64,000 bases of DNA, from assembly GCF_015644665.1 (NCBI RefSeq), contig NZ_JADOBQ010000002.1:744001-808000 (forward strand). Reading direction: 5' to 3'. Every line of letters starts with the position of its first letter. The first letter of the stretch is position 1. Both the position numbers and the translations under genes were made by a program. Shown here in pieces: positions 16,881 through 29,353 of this stretch. The notes beneath the pieces are model-generated. The model saw only the letters and a program-made list of their open reading frames with translations, was not told the origin of the DNA and did no database searches. This stretch comes from Roseobacter sp. MH60115 (GTDB lineage: Bacteria > Pseudomonadota > Alphaproteobacteria > Rhodobacterales > Rhodobacteraceae).

Positions 16881-18065
16881 ATGGCGTGGCCCAACCAAGA
16901 GGCGAGACCGGTCTTTTCGCAACCGGTGCGGCAAATCTCGCTGATGCTGATCGTGCTGGCCCTTTCCGGCTTTGGCGGTTTTCTGGCCTTGCCCCGCGTG
17001 CTGCCGGTTTTCGAGGCGAACCCCTATCTGAACGGCTTCATCATTTTCGTCTTTTTCATCGGGGTGCTGGCCTGCTTCTATCAGGTGTTTCAACTGATCG
17101 GTTCGGTGCGCTGGATCGAACGATTTGCCTCCGACACCCAGGACACGAGTATTCAGGCACCGCAGCTTCTGGCGCCGCTCGCTTCGCTGTTGCGGTCGCG
17201 CGGGGCGCGCATGCAGGTCAGCGCAACCTCGACCCGGTCGATCCTCGATTCAGTGGCAACCCGTATCGATGAAGCACGCGAAATCACGCGATACATCGTC
17301 AACATGTTGATTTTCCTGGGCCTTTTGGGAACCTTCTACGGCCTTGCCACGACGGTTCCGGCGGTCGTGGACACCATCCGCAGCCTCGCACCGCAGGATG
17401 GCGAAGGCGGGGTGCAGGTCTTCAACCGTCTGATGACCGGGCTTGAGGCGCAGCTCGGCGGGATGGGCGTCGCCTTTGCCTCCTCGCTCCTTGGTCTTGC
17501 AGGGTCTCTGATCGTGGGGCTGCTGGAGCTCTTTGCCGGGCATGGTCAAAACCGGTTTTACCGCGAACTGGAAGAGTGGTTGAGTTCCATCACCCGCGTC
17601 GGCTTTACCTCGGGCGACGAGGCGGCAGGAGATCAGGGTGTGCTTGCCAGTGTGGTTGAGCACATGGTGGAACAGATGGAGCGCCTGCAGGAGATGTTCC
17701 AGCATTCCGATGTCAGCCGGTCCGAGATCAACGAAAACCTCGGCACCCTGGCGGGATCCATTGAGCGTATGACACAGAAGATGGACGGCATGGATCCGGC
17801 CAGCGCGGCCCTTGAACGGGTCGCTGCGGGGCAGGAACGGCTGATTTCCGCGCTTGAAAATCAGGGGCAGGGCGACGGGATTGATGCAGAGAGCCGCATG
17901 CGCCTGCGGTCCATCGACGTTCAGATGCTGCGCATTCTCGAAGAAATCTCCGCCGGGCGTCAGGAAAGCATGGCCGAACTGCGCATGGACATCTCCCGGT
18001 TGGCGGAAGCGATGCGCGGGAAACGGCCCCGCAGCGGTAACACGACCCTCGCAGGGGATGGATAA
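16881..18065 (+). CDS. MotA/TolQ/ExbB-like proton-channel protein
   Basis: A 394-residue inner-membrane protein. Transmembrane helices are near residues 19-37, 50-70, 139-160 and 195-219; the latter two carry the TolQ/ExbB pattern with LLGTFYGLATTVP and GVAFASSLLGLAGSL. Residues 220-394 form a cytoplasmic tail, largely helical. The next gene starts 2 bases after the stop and encodes the matching MotB-like partner, so they should form a proton-driven complex. Not flagellar: no flagellar genes are nearby. ATG at 16881 follows GGGGA at a 10-base distance. Confidence 0.82.
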   Translation: MAWPNQEARPVFSQPVRQISLMLIVLALSGFGGFLALPRVLPVFEANPYLNGFIIFVFFIGVLACFYQVFQLIGSVRWIERFASDTQDTSIQAPQLLAPLASLLRSRGARMQVSATSTRSILDSVATRIDEAREITRYIVNMLIFLGLLGTFYGLATTVPAVVDTIRSLAPQDGEGGVQVFNRLMTGLEAQLGGMGVAFASSLLGLAGSLIVGLLELFAGHGQNRFYRELEEWLSSITRVGFTSGDEAAGDQGVLASVVEHMVEQMERLQEMFQHSDVSRSEINENLGTLAGSIERMTQKMDGMDPASAALERVAAGQERLISALENQGQGDGIDAESRMRLRSIDVQMLRILEEISAGRQESMAELRMDISRLAEAMRGKRPRSGNTTLAGDG

Positions 18066-18067
18066 CC

Positions 18068-19912
18068 ATGGCGCTGTCGCGACGCACTGGCACACGTTTT
18101 CAGGCGTCCATCTGGCCGGGTTTTGTCGATGCGATGACCGGTCTTTTGCTGGTGCTGATGTTCGTGTTGACCATCTTCATGGTGGTGCAATTCGTCCTGA
18201 CAGAGCGGATTACGGGTCAGGAAACCGAACTCGACCAACTCGCAGGTGAAGTCGCCGCCCTGGCGCAGGCGCTGGGTCTGGAGCGGCAGACCTCGGCAGA
18301 TCTGGAAGGCCGGATGGGAGAGTTGCGCACCTCTTTGACGGACGCGGAGGCGCGGATCGCGACCCTGACTGCGACGCGCGACGCTCAGGCCGCAGCCCTT
18401 GATGAGGCCGCCGCGCGGATCACGGGTTTCGAGGCGCAGGTGGCCGCATTGATTGCGCAGCGTGACACGGCATTGGGCGATGTCAGTGCTCTGGAAGCAG
18501 AGCAAGCCGAGCTTTTGAGCGCGCAGGAAGCGCTTAACCTGGCCCTATCCTCCGCGCGCAGTGAGATTGATGCGCAGGAGGAGGCCGCCCGGCTGGCGGC
18601 CGCGCGACGGGATGCTTTGAACGCTTTGGTTGCCGATCTGCGCGCCCGCAACGCCGAGGCGCAGGGGCAGGTTGATACGTTAGGTGCGGAACTGGACGAC
18701 GCACGTGAGGCGCTCAGCGCCGAGGAGGCGGCGCGCCTTGCCGAAGCCGCGGCCGCCGAGGCGCTGCGGGATCGGCTGCGGAATGCTGATGCAGAGTTGA
18801 CAGCAATGACGCTCGCGCTCGAAGCGCAGCGCAAGGAGGCAGAGGATACGCTGACACTGCTGGCCGCCGCGCGGGCGGCGGAGCGCGATCTCGACACGCA
18901 ATTGGCGGCAGCACTGCTTCGGATCGAAGGGCTGGAGGAAACGGCGGATACGGCGGGTGAGGAAATCGACAGCCTGCGTGCCGCAGAACGCGCGCTCCAG
19001 GCTGAACTGGATGCAGCTGCCGAGCAATCCTTAGCGGAGCGTGAAGATCTGCGGGCGCGTCTGGCCGAAGCGCTCGCTGCAAAACTGGCGGCGGAAACCT
19101 TGGCCGCAGACAACAGCACCGATGCCGAACGCCGCGCGGCGCTTTTGGCACAGGCCCGTGCGGCGCTTACCAAAGAGGAAGAGATCAGCGCCGAAGCGCA
19201 GCGACAGACAGAGCTGCTCAACCAGCAGGTTGCAGCGCTGCGCGCGCAGCTTGGCGATTTGCAGGCCTTGCTGGACGATGCAGTGGCACGGGATGCTGCG
19301 TCGCAGGTTCGCTTGCAGTCGCTGGGGTCGGATTTGAACACCGCCCTTGCCCGCGTGGCTGCCGAGGAGCGCCGCCGTGCCGAACTGGAGGAGGCGGAGC
19401 GCAAGCGGCTGGCCGAAGAAGCCGCGCGCCTGGCAGCAGAGACAAAGGATCTGGAGCAGTACCGGTCCGAGTTCTTTGGCCGTTTGCGCGATGTGCTCGG
19501 CCGCCAGGAAGGGGTGCGGATCGAGGGCGACCGCTTTGTATTTTCGTCAGAGGTGCTTTTTGCCCCTGCCAGCGCGACCTTGTCGCCGGAAGGACGTGAA
19601 GAGGTGGCCAAAGTCGCGGAGATTATCTCCAGCGTTGCAGACGACATCCCGCCGGAGATCAACTGGGTCCTGCGGGTCGATGGGCATACAGACGACGTCC
19701 CATTACTGGGCACCGGGCGCTATGCGGATAACTGGGAGCTCAGCCAGGGGCGGGCGCTGTCGGTGGTGAAATACATGGTGGAGGCTTTGGGCATTCCTCC
19801 CGAGCGCCTTGCCGCCAATGGTTTTGGGCAGTATCAGCCGGTGGCTTCGGGGAGCAGCGAGGCGGCCCGCGCCCAGAACCGACGGATCGAGTTGAAATTC
19901 ACCGAACGTTGA
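18068..19912 (+). CDS. MotB-like OmpA-domain protein with long coiled coil
   Basis: A 614-residue protein. One helix near residues 18-43 starts FVDAMTGLLLVLMFVLTIF; Asp21 corresponds to the proton-carrying aspartate of MotB. Residues about 50-475 are an extended alanine/glutamate-rich coiled coil. The C-terminal 130 residues are an OmpA peptidoglycan-binding domain with LFAPASATLSPEG, VDGHTDD and ANGFGQYQPV. The design places the coiled coil in the periplasm between channel and cell wall. This pair is common in related bacteria but has no settled function. It resembles ZorAB in outline, yet no Zorya effector genes follow. Confidence 0.85.
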   Translation: MALSRRTGTRFQASIWPGFVDAMTGLLLVLMFVLTIFMVVQFVLTERITGQETELDQLAGEVAALAQALGLERQTSADLEGRMGELRTSLTDAEARIATLTATRDAQAAALDEAAARITGFEAQVAALIAQRDTALGDVSALEAEQAELLSAQEALNLALSSARSEIDAQEEAARLAAARRDALNALVADLRARNAEAQGQVDTLGAELDDAREALSAEEAARLAEAAAAEALRDRLRNADAELTAMTLALEAQRKEAEDTLTLLAAARAAERDLDTQLAAALLRIEGLEETADTAGEEIDSLRAAERALQAELDAAAEQSLAEREDLRARLAEALAAKLAAETLAADNSTDAERRAALLAQARAALTKEEEISAEAQRQTELLNQQVAALRAQLGDLQALLDDAVARDAASQVRLQSLGSDLNTALARVAAEERRRAELEEAERKRLAEEAARLAAETKDLEQYRSEFFGRLRDVLGRQEGVRIEGDRFVFSSEVLFAPASATLSPEGREEVAKVAEIISSVADDIPPEINWVLRVDGHTDDVPLLGTGRYADNWELSQGRALSVVKYMVEALGIPPERLAANGFGQYQPVASGSSEAARAQNRRIELKFTER

Positions 19913-20053
19913 TTGGCGTGCCCCGCGCGAAACCCCGAGGGTTGTTGGCGGGCCTTGGGGTCTCACGTTGTGGATCAACGGGTGGCAGTTTCGGTCTTGG
20001 CCCTGTTGGGGCGCTGCTAGAACAGCGTATTACATTGTTCTTCTGATCCAAAC

Positions 20054-20087
20054 AAAAACGCCCCCGCCGGTTGATCCGGCGGGGGCG
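20054..20087 (-). terminator. Rho-independent terminator of clpA
   Basis: Perfect twelve-base stem CGCCCCCGCCGG / CCGGCGGGGGCG with loop TTGAT. On the minus strand it is followed by TTTTTG, and it lies 20 bases after the clpA stop. Confidence 0.93.
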
Positions 20088-20106
20088 CAAATCTCATCAG
20101 ACAGGT

Positions 20107-22428
20107 TTACTCCGCAGTCAGCAGCGGCGGCTTGTTGCCGGAGAGACGGGGCTTGTCCGGGCCTTCGATCTTCAGATCAATCTCGCCAGCCTTTATGCCA
20201 ACCTTCACGATGCCGCCTTTGGCGAGCTTGCCAAAGAGCAGGTCCTCCGCCAGTGGCTTCTTGATGTGCTCCTGAATGACCCGACCCAGTGGGCGCGCGC
20301 CCATCTTGCTGTCATAGCCCTTGTCTGCCAGCCATTCTGCAGCTGGTTTGGTGAGCTCGATGGTCACATTGCGATCCATCAACTGGGCTTCCAGTTGCAG
20401 TACGAACTTTTCGACAACCCGCAGGATGACCTCTTTCGGCAGCGGTGCGAAGCTGATGACGGCATCCAAGCGGTTGCGGAATTCCGGTGTGAAAGTCCGC
20501 TCAATGGCTGCCGTATCCTCGCCCTCGCGGCGATCACGCCCAAAGCCGATGGCCTCCTTGGCCTGCTCAGCTGCGCCAGCGTTCGAGGTCATGATCAGCA
20601 CCACGTTACGGAAATCTACCGTGCGCCCGTTGTGATCGGTCAGCTTGCCGTGATCCATCACCTGCAGCAGGATGTTGTAGACATCCGGGTGTGCCTTCTC
20701 CATCTCGTCGAGCAGCAGCACGCAGTGCGGGTGCTGGTCCACACCATCCGTCAGCATGCCGCCCTGGTCGAAGCCGACATAACCAGGAGGCGCGCCGATC
20801 AGGCGGGAAACCGCGTGTTTCTCCATGTACTCAGACATATCGAAGCGCAACAATTCCACGCCAAGCGTATCCGCCAGCTGTTTGGCCACTTCCGTCTTGC
20901 CCACACCCGTGGGTCCAGCAAAGAGATAGTTCCCAATCGGCTTCTCAGGTTCCCGCAGACCCGCGCGCGCCAGCTTGATCGCCGACGACAGTGCTTCGAT
21001 TGCGTTGTCCTGGCCGAAAACGACGCGTTTTAGCGAGGCTTCGAGGTCTTTCAGCACCTCCGCATCGTCCTTGGAGACGTTCTTCGGCGGAATGCGGGCG
21101 ATCTTGGCCACTACATTCTCGATCTCCTTGGTGCCGATGGTCTTGCGGCGCTTCGCAGCGACCACCAGATGCTGAGCGGCACCCGCCTCATCGATCACAT
21201 CGATGGCCGAATCTGGTAGCTTGCGATCATTGATGTACCGCGACGCCAGCTCCACCGACGTCTTGATCGCATCAGCCGTGTATTTCACCGAGTGGTGATC
21301 CTCGAAATAGGGTTTCAACCCGCGCAGGATCTTCACTGCATCCTCGACTGACGGTTCGTTCACGTCGATTTTCTGGAACCGGCGGCTCAGCGCGCGGTCC
21401 TTCTCGAAGTGTTGGCGGAACTCCTTGTACGTGGTCGAGCCCATGGTGCGCAGCTTGCCGCCCGCGAGCGCGGGTTTCAGCAGGTTCGACGCATCCATCG
21501 CACCGCCTGAGGTGGCGCCTGCGCCGATCACCGTATGAATCTCGTCGATGAAGAGCACCGCATCCTCATGCTGCTCCAGCTCCGCCACCACGGCCTTCAG
21601 CCGTTCCTCGAAATCCCCGCGATAGCGTGTACCCGCTAACAAAGCACCCATATCGAGCGAGTAGATCGTCGTATTCTCCAACACTTCCGGCGTCTCTCCA
21701 GCAACGATCTTGCGCGCCAGACCTTCCGCAATAGCGGTTTTGCCCACACCCGGATCACCCACCAGCAGCGGGTTGTTCTTGCGGCGGCGGCAAAGCACCT
21801 GAATGCAACGCTCCACTTCCGCATCGCGGCCAATCAGCGGGTCAATATCGCCCTCGCGGGACTTGGCATTCAAATCCACGCAGTATTTCTCAAGCGCGCT
21901 CTCTTTCTTTTCGCCCTCGGTGACGCCCTGCGCCTCTTCCTCATGCTCTGGCGCACCGGAAACGGGGCGTTGTTCGCCATAAGCGGGATCTTTCGCGACC
22001 CCATGGGCAATAAAATTCACCGCGTCATAGCGGGTCATATCCTGCTCCTGCAGGAAGTAGGCGGCATTGCTCTCGCGCTCGGCAAAGATCGCGACCAGCA
22101 CATTGGCACCGGTAACCTCTGTGCGCCCGGAGGACTGCACGTGAATGGCGGCGCGTTGAATGACCCGCTGGAAAGCGGCGGTGGGCACGGCCTCGGAGCC
22201 GTCCACATCCGTGACCAGATTGCTGAGGTCCTCATCAACAAATTCCACCAGCGTGGCCCGTAAATCGTCGATATCGACGCTGCAGGCCTTCATGACGCGG
22301 GTCGCGTCCGGTTCGTCGATCAGGGCCAGCAAAAGGTGCTCAAGCGTGGCGAATTCATGGCGCCGGGCATTGGCCAGCGCCAGCGCGGAATGTATTGCCT
22401 GTTCCAGTGTGGTCGAAAATGAAGGCAC
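20107..22428 (-). CDS. clpA: ClpA ATPase of the ClpAP protease
   Basis: A 773-residue unfoldase that feeds substrates to ClpP. The Clp N-domain lies in residues 1-145 ([14 protein letters not shown]). Two AAA modules follow, with Walker [11 protein letters not shown] and [10 protein letters not shown] and Walker B sites LFIDEIH and LLLDEME. The ClpP-docking loop AIGFGRD is present, and the length and lack of a middle coiled domain exclude ClpB. GTG at 22428 is chosen because AAGGAG sits eight bases upstream; longer in-frame starts lack a site. Monocistronic; the adaptor clpS is not nearby. Confidence 0.96.
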   Translation of the reverse strand: MPSFSTTLEQAIHSALALANARRHEFATLEHLLLALIDEPDATRVMKACSVDIDDLRATLVEFVDEDLSNLVTDVDGSEAVPTAAFQRVIQRAAIHVQSSGRTEVTGANVLVAIFAERESNAAYFLQEQDMTRYDAVNFIAHGVAKDPAYGEQRPVSGAPEHEEEAQGVTEGEKKESALEKYCVDLNAKSREGDIDPLIGRDAEVERCIQVLCRRRKNNPLLVGDPGVGKTAIAEGLARKIVAGETPEVLENTTIYSLDMGALLAGTRYRGDFEERLKAVVAELEQHEDAVLFIDEIHTVIGAGATSGGAMDASNLLKPALAGGKLRTMGSTTYKEFRQHFEKDRALSRRFQKIDVNEPSVEDAVKILRGLKPYFEDHHSVKYTADAIKTSVELASRYINDRKLPDSAIDVIDEAGAAQHLVVAAKRRKTIGTKEIENVVAKIARIPPKNVSKDDAEVLKDLEASLKRVVFGQDNAIEALSSAIKLARAGLREPEKPIGNYLFAGPTGVGKTEVAKQLADTLGVELLRFDMSEYMEKHAVSRLIGAPPGYVGFDQGGMLTDGVDQHPHCVLLLDEMEKAHPDVYNILLQVMDHGKLTDHNGRTVDFRNVVLIMTSNAGAAEQAKEAIGFGRDRREGEDTAAIERTFTPEFRNRLDAVISFAPLPKEVILRVVEKFVLQLEAQLMDRNVTIELTKPAAEWLADKGYDSKMGARPLGRVIQEHIKKPLAEDLLFGKLAKGGIVKVGIKAGEIDLKIEGPDKPRLSGNKPPLLTAE

Positions 22429-22603
22429 GGGCTGTGCTCCTTCTGATCGGGGTCGGTTGAGGATCTGATTGATGCCGATCCGTAAGCCGACCATGGCCTC
22501 ATAGTATTAGAGTTTGGTTGATCGCAGCGCCGCTTCAAGTTTTTTCTTCACTTTTGCGGTCACAAATTGTGTGAACCGGACATGAAAGACTGCGATTTCG
22601 GCG

Positions 22604-23371
22604 TTAGAAGGCGTCCTTGCGGGCGCGTATTTCGGCGAAGACCTCGACATCACGTGCGTCTGTCATGCCCAGGCGGGCGCGAATATCAGGGTCAGATGCG
22701 CGCAGAAACGGGTTTGTTGCCATCTCAAGCGCCAAGGTTGAAGGAACTGTCGCCTTGTCAGCAGCACGAGCTGCAGCAATTGCGTCGCTCCGAGATATAA
22801 GCTCGGTATTATGAGGATCAATAGTTAAGGCGAACTTAGCATTGGACGCGGTGTATTCATGACCGGAACACACGATTGTGTCCGCCGGTAGCGCCATCAG
22901 GCGGCTCAACGATCCCCACATCTGTTCTGCCGAGCCTTCGAAGAGCCGCCCGCACCCGAGCGCCATCAGGCTGTCTGCCGTGAAAACCGCGCCTGCGGCC
23001 GCCACGTAATACGCGATGTGACCGATTGTGTGGCCGGGGACATCAAGGACCTGCACCTTGTGCCCAGCGAATTCGAATTGATCTTCCCCGTCGTGGGCCA
23101 CATCGAGCGGGGGCAGGCGATGCTTGTCTTTGGCTGCCCCGCGCACGGTGGCCTTGTGCGCGTTCAGGATGTCGCCAAGCCCCTGAACATGGTCATCATG
23201 GTGATGGGTGATCCAGACCTCGCTGATCTTCCAACCCCGTTCTTGCGCGGCCTGCAGGATCGGGGCGGATTCCGGCACATCGATAAGGGCGGTTTCGCCG
23301 GTCTCGCTGTCGTGCAGCAAAAATGCGTAATTATCCGACAGGCAGGGGATGGTTGCGATTTCAAGAGCCAT
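22604..23371 (-). CDS. gloB: Hydroxyacylglutathione hydrolase (glyoxalase II)
   Basis: A 255-residue metallo-beta-lactamase-fold enzyme that hydrolyses S-lactoylglutathione, the second step of methylglyoxal detoxification. The metal motif is THHHDDH, with further ligands in VPGHTIGH and the SGHEYT motif near the C-terminus; the last 60 residues match the glyoxalase II helical domain. ATG at 23371 has GGAG at a good distance; an ATG two codons upstream is too close. Divergent from a methyltransferase gene 63 bases away. Confidence 0.94.
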   Translation of the reverse strand: MALEIATIPCLSDNYAFLLHDSETGETALIDVPESAPILQAAQERGWKISEVWITHHHDDHVQGLGDILNAHKATVRGAAKDKHRLPPLDVAHDGEDQFEFAGHKVQVLDVPGHTIGHIAYYVAAAGAVFTADSLMALGCGRLFEGSAEQMWGSLSRLMALPADTIVCSGHEYTASNAKFALTIDPHNTELISRSDAIAAARAADKATVPSTLALEMATNPFLRASDPDIRARLGMTDARDVEVFAEIRARKDAF

Positions 23372-23434
23372 GGCCATTCTCCGACAGGTTTGCGACACTG
23401 TCTGCAACAGTGACCGATGAAGAGACCGGCTGCA

Positions 23435-24169
23435 ATGCATCTGGACGTGCAAGACCTGCGTAATTTCTACTACCGCTCCGCGCTTGGCCGCGCGGCGCAG
23501 GCGAGCCTGCGGGGGCGCATGCTGGAGCTCTGGCCCGAGGCCAAGGGGCAGACGGTGGTGGGATACGGGTTTGCAGCACCCCTGTTGCGCCCGTACCTAA
23601 AGGAGGCGCGACGGGTCATGGCGCTGATGCCGGGGCCGCAGGGGGTGATGCCCTGGCCTGCCAATATGCCGAATGTTTCGGTGCTGACCGAAGAAACCTG
23701 CTGGCCGCTGGAAACGGGCCATGTCGACAAGCTGGTGGTCCTGCACGGGTTAGAAACCTCTGAGCGCGCTTTTGATCTGCTGGAAGAATGCTGGCGGGTG
23801 CTGGGGCCGGGGGGCAGGGCGCTCTTCATCGTGCCCAACCGCGCAGGCCTCTGGGCCAGACGGGACCGTACGCCCTTTGGCTTCGGGCGGCCCTATTCGC
23901 CGGGACAACTGGAAACCCAGCTGCGCAAACACCAGTTCCTGCCGGAACGTCACCTTGGCGCGCTCTATCAGGTGCCCTCGACCAAACGGTGGTGGATGAA
24001 ATCCGGCACTGCATTCGAGAAGATGGGGCGCAGGCTGCCGACGATGATGGCGGGGGGCGCCTTCATGGTCGAAGCCACGAAACTGGTCTACCCGCCGAAG
24101 GGAAAAGTCGAACCCGCGCGGAAATTGCGTGCGCCCGGTGTGCTGGAACCAACGGCCAAGCCGGTTTAG
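23435..24169 (+). CDS. SAM-dependent methyltransferase-like protein
   Basis: A 244-residue protein starting [19 protein letters not shown]. The core is methyltransferase-like with [14 protein letters not shown] in place of motif I and [20 protein letters not shown] as motif V, followed by [10 protein letters not shown]. The glycine loop is degenerate compared with the usual E/DxGxGxG, so the activity is uncertain. It is divergent from gloB, an arrangement typical of related bacteria. An ATG at 23417 would add six residues without a better ribosome binding site. Confidence 0.75.
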   Translation: MHLDVQDLRNFYYRSALGRAAQASLRGRMLELWPEAKGQTVVGYGFAAPLLRPYLKEARRVMALMPGPQGVMPWPANMPNVSVLTEETCWPLETGHVDKLVVLHGLETSERAFDLLEECWRVLGPGGRALFIVPNRAGLWARRDRTPFGFGRPYSPGQLETQLRKHQFLPERHLGALYQVPSTKRWWMKSGTAFEKMGRRLPTMMAGGAFMVEATKLVYPPKGKVEPARKLRAPGVLEPTAKPV

Positions 24170-24483
24170 TGATTAAACGATCCACGCCGTGCGCTGTCTA
24201 TCAGGCCGTTTGCCAAAATTCGGGGCGTGGGAATCGCAAAACGCCGCAATAATTGCGCCATTTCGCAAACTTTCTGAGAGGCCAAACGGTCGCACCCGGG
24301 CCAAACGCCTGAAATCATGGGAAAAGAGCCAAAAACGCTCTACACTATCTCATGTTGCGGGGTGTGAGCCTCTCTGCTACATCACCGCTGATTTCGACGT
24401 CTTGAGTTAATTCAAGCCGCGCCAACACTCTCGGTGACGCGATTTTTTCGCATATCCGGGGCCAGAACATCGGAAGGGTGGAC
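24170..24483. other. Intergenic region upstream of the ATP synthase operon
   Basis: About 310 bases without a gene, AT-richer than its flanks. A 16-base near-palindrome CTTGAGTTAATTCAAG lies at 24401-24416, about 70 bases before atpH. The operon promoter must be in this stretch, but no pair of -35/-10 hexamers stands out by eye. Confidence 0.6.
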
Positions 24484-25044
24484 GTGTCAGAACCAGCTTC
24501 GATTTCCACAAGTATTGCCGAGCGCTATGCCACGGCAGTCTACGAGATTGCCAAGGACGGCAAAGCTCTAAAATCTCTCGAAACTGATCTTGATGCGCTG
24601 CAGTCTGCCCTGGCAGACAGCGATGATTTCCGTGCCTTGATCCATTCGCCGATCTATTCGCGCGACGAGCAGGGCACTGCCATTGCCGCCATCGCGAAGA
24701 AGATGGATCTCTCGGACACGCTGGCCAATACGCTGGCGCTGATGGCGCAGAAGCGGCGTCTCTTCGTGCTGCCGCAACTGGTCAAAACCCTGCGGGACAT
24801 CATTGCCGCCGAGAAGGGCGAGGTGACCGCCGAGGTGGTTTCCGCCAAGGCGCTGACGAAAACGCAGGCTGAAAAGCTGGCCAAGACACTGAAAGCCTCC
24901 ACAGGCAAAACCGTAACACTCAATGCGACCGTGGATGAAAGCCTCATCGGCGGTCTTATTGTCAAAGTTGGTTCGCGCATGGTTGATACCTCGATCCGCG
25001 CGAAACTGAATTCTCTCCAGAATGCAATGAAAGAGGTCGGATAA
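24484..25044 (+). CDS. atpH: ATP synthase F1 delta subunit
   Basis: A 186-residue stalk protein linking F1 to the Fo b subunits. Visible: [14 protein letters not shown] at the N-terminus and the C-terminal family motif [24 protein letters not shown] (read as [12 protein letters not shown] and VDTSIRAKL). It is the first gene of atpHAGDC. GTG at 24484 is favoured, with GGAAGG six bases upstream; GTG at 24478 is the alternative. atpA begins immediately after its stop. Confidence 0.95.
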   Translation: MSEPASISTSIAERYATAVYEIAKDGKALKSLETDLDALQSALADSDDFRALIHSPIYSRDEQGTAIAAIAKKMDLSDTLANTLALMAQKRRLFVLPQLVKTLRDIIAAEKGEVTAEVVSAKALTKTQAEKLAKTLKASTGKTVTLNATVDESLIGGLIVKVGSRMVDTSIRAKLNSLQNAMKEVG

Positions 25045-26583
25045 ATGGGTATCCAAGCAGCAGAGATTTCTGCGATCCTGAAGGACCAGATCAAGAACTT
25101 CGGCCAGGAAGCCGAAGTGGCCGAAGTGGGCCGTGTGCTTTCCGTCGGTGACGGCATCGCGCGCGTCTATGGTCTGGACAATGTTCAAGCCGGTGAGATG
25201 GTCGAATTCCCCGGCGGTATTCAGGGCATGGCGCTGAACCTCGAATCCGACAACGTGGGCGTCGTGATCTTCGGCTCCGACCGCGACATTAAAGAAGGCG
25301 ACACCGTCAAGCGCACCAACTCCATCGTGTCCGTCCCGACAGGGGACGAACTGCTGGGCCGTGTTGTGGACGGTCTGGGCAACCCGATTGACGGCAAAGG
25401 CCCGATCAACGCCAAGACCTCCTCCGTGGCGGACGTGAAAGCGCCGGGCATCATCCCGCGTAAATCAGTCCACGAACCGATGGCGACTGGCCTTAAAGCG
25501 GTCGACTCGATGATCCCAATTGGCCGTGGCCAGCGGGAGCTGATCATCGGGGACCGTCAGACTGGCAAGACCGCCGTGGCGCTGGACGCGATCCTGAACC
25601 AGAAATCCTACAACGATGGTGCGGGCGACGATGAGAGCAAGAAGCTCTACTGCGTCTACGTTGCTGTGGGTCAGAAACGCTCCACCGTGGCGCAGCTGGT
25701 GAAAAAGCTCGAAGAGACCGGTGCGATCGACTATTCCATCGTTGTGGCCGCGACAGCCTCCGAGCCTGCACCGATGCAGTTCCTCGCACCTTATGCCGCG
25801 ACGGCGATGGCCGAGCACTTCCGCGACAACGGTCGCCACGCGCTGATCATCTATGATGACCTCTCCAAGCAGGCTGTGTCCTACCGCCAGATGTCCCTGC
25901 TGCTGCGCCGTCCGCCCGGTCGTGAAGCCTATCCGGGTGACGTTTTCTACCTCCACTCCCGCCTTCTGGAACGCTCCGCGAAGCTGGGCGATGACGCGGG
26001 CAACGGCTCGCTGACGGCCCTGCCGATCATCGAGACGCAAGGCGGCGACGTGTCGGCCTTTATTCCGACCAACGTGATTTCCATCACCGACGGCCAGATT
26101 TTCCTCGAAACCGAACTGTTCTATCAGGGCATCCGTCCCGCCGTGAACACAGGTCTGTCGGTCTCCCGCGTGGGCTCCTCGGCCCAGACCAAGGCGATGT
26201 CCTCGGTCGCCGGCCCGGTGAAACTGTCCCTCGCGCAGTATCGCGAAATGGCGGCCTTTGCGCAGTTCGGCTCCGACCTCGACGCCTCCACCCAGCAGCT
26301 GCTGGCCCGGGGCGCACGTCTGACCGAGCTGATGAAACAGCCGCAATATTCGCCACTGACCAACGCCGAGATTGTCTGCGTGATCTTTGCAGGCACCAAC
26401 GGCTACCTCGACAAGGTCGACGTGAAAGAGGTAGGTCGTTTCGAGGCCGGCATGCTGGCGCATCTGCGCTCCAAGCATCAGGCGCTGCTCGACGACATCA
26501 CCAACAACGACCGTAAGGTGAAAGACGATCTGGCAGACAGCATCAAATCGGCACTCGACGAATTCGCCGCTGATTTCGCTTAA
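25045..26583 (+). CDS. atpA: ATP synthase F1 alpha subunit
   Basis: A 512-residue non-catalytic nucleotide-binding subunit of the F1 hexamer. The P-loop is GDRQTGKTA, and the sequence has the family segment [17 protein letters not shown]. The start codon directly abuts the atpH stop. Length and order are standard; nothing unusual was seen. Confidence 0.98.
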   Translation: MGIQAAEISAILKDQIKNFGQEAEVAEVGRVLSVGDGIARVYGLDNVQAGEMVEFPGGIQGMALNLESDNVGVVIFGSDRDIKEGDTVKRTNSIVSVPTGDELLGRVVDGLGNPIDGKGPINAKTSSVADVKAPGIIPRKSVHEPMATGLKAVDSMIPIGRGQRELIIGDRQTGKTAVALDAILNQKSYNDGAGDDESKKLYCVYVAVGQKRSTVAQLVKKLEETGAIDYSIVVAATASEPAPMQFLAPYAATAMAEHFRDNGRHALIIYDDLSKQAVSYRQMSLLLRRPPGREAYPGDVFYLHSRLLERSAKLGDDAGNGSLTALPIIETQGGDVSAFIPTNVISITDGQIFLETELFYQGIRPAVNTGLSVSRVGSSAQTKAMSSVAGPVKLSLAQYREMAAFAQFGSDLDASTQQLLARGARLTELMKQPQYSPLTNAEIVCVIFAGTNGYLDKVDVKEVGRFEAGMLAHLRSKHQALLDDITNNDRKVKDDLADSIKSALDEFAADFA

Positions 26584-26594
26584 GAGGTAGGCCC

Positions 26595-28915
<2,321 letters not shown>

Positions 28916-28926
28916 GGAGGCCTCTG

Positions 28927-29343
28927 ATGGCAGATACAACGCAATTCGATCTGGTGTCGCCCGAGCGGCGGTTGGCCTCGGCTGCCGTCACTGCGGTGCA
29001 GATTCCCGGCGCTGACGGTGACATGACGGCAATGGCGGGGCATGCCCCCACGATCACCACCCTGCGTCCCGGCGTGCTCAGCACCGAAGGCCCTGACGGC
29101 ACTTCCGAATATGTGGTCACCGGCGGTTTCGCCGAGATCACGGCGGCGGGCGTCACGGTGCTGGCCGAACGCGCCATGCCCAAGGCCGAGGTGACAGCGG
29201 ACGATATGGCCGCGCTGGTCAAAGAGGCCGAAGAGGCGCTGGCACATGCCAAGGAGACCTTTGTCAACGAGCCGGGCCCCGTCGATGACGCCGCCAAACT
29301 GCTCGCCGATATGGTGGCCGTGGGCGATCACATCCGCGTCTGA
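28927..29343 (+). CDS. atpC: ATP synthase F1 epsilon subunit
   Basis: A 138-residue subunit with the N-terminal beta barrel ([26 protein letters not shown]) and a C-terminal helical part. It can regulate ATP hydrolysis. It is the last gene of the operon: a strong terminator follows 25 bases after the stop. AAGGAGG lies upstream of the ATG. Fo genes (atpBEF) are absent here, the split arrangement usual in Alphaproteobacteria. Confidence 0.96.
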   Translation: MADTTQFDLVSPERRLASAAVTAVQIPGADGDMTAMAGHAPTITTLRPGVLSTEGPDGTSEYVVTGGFAEITAAGVTVLAERAMPKAEVTADDMAALVKEAEEALAHAKETFVNEPGPVDDAAKLLADMVAVGDHIRV

Positions 29344-29353
29344 TCCCGCGTCT

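Noticed and set aside
15203-16894. A 563-residue frame extending the DUF2125 gene upstream
   Set aside because: The part beyond 16207 runs antisense through chaC. ATG at 16207 has a good ribosome site and begins a membrane anchor.
18385-19713. A 442-residue serine/alanine-rich minus-strand frame
   Set aside because: It is the mirror of the Ala/Glu-rich coiled coil of the OmpA protein, lacks any motif and has no ribosome site.
16881-19912. Zorya defence system (ZorAB)
   Set aside because: The channel plus OmpA pair fits the outline, but neighbours are chaC and clpA. No ZorC, ZorD or ZorE-like gene is present, and the long coiled coil is in the MotB-like protein rather than a long tail on the MotA-like one.
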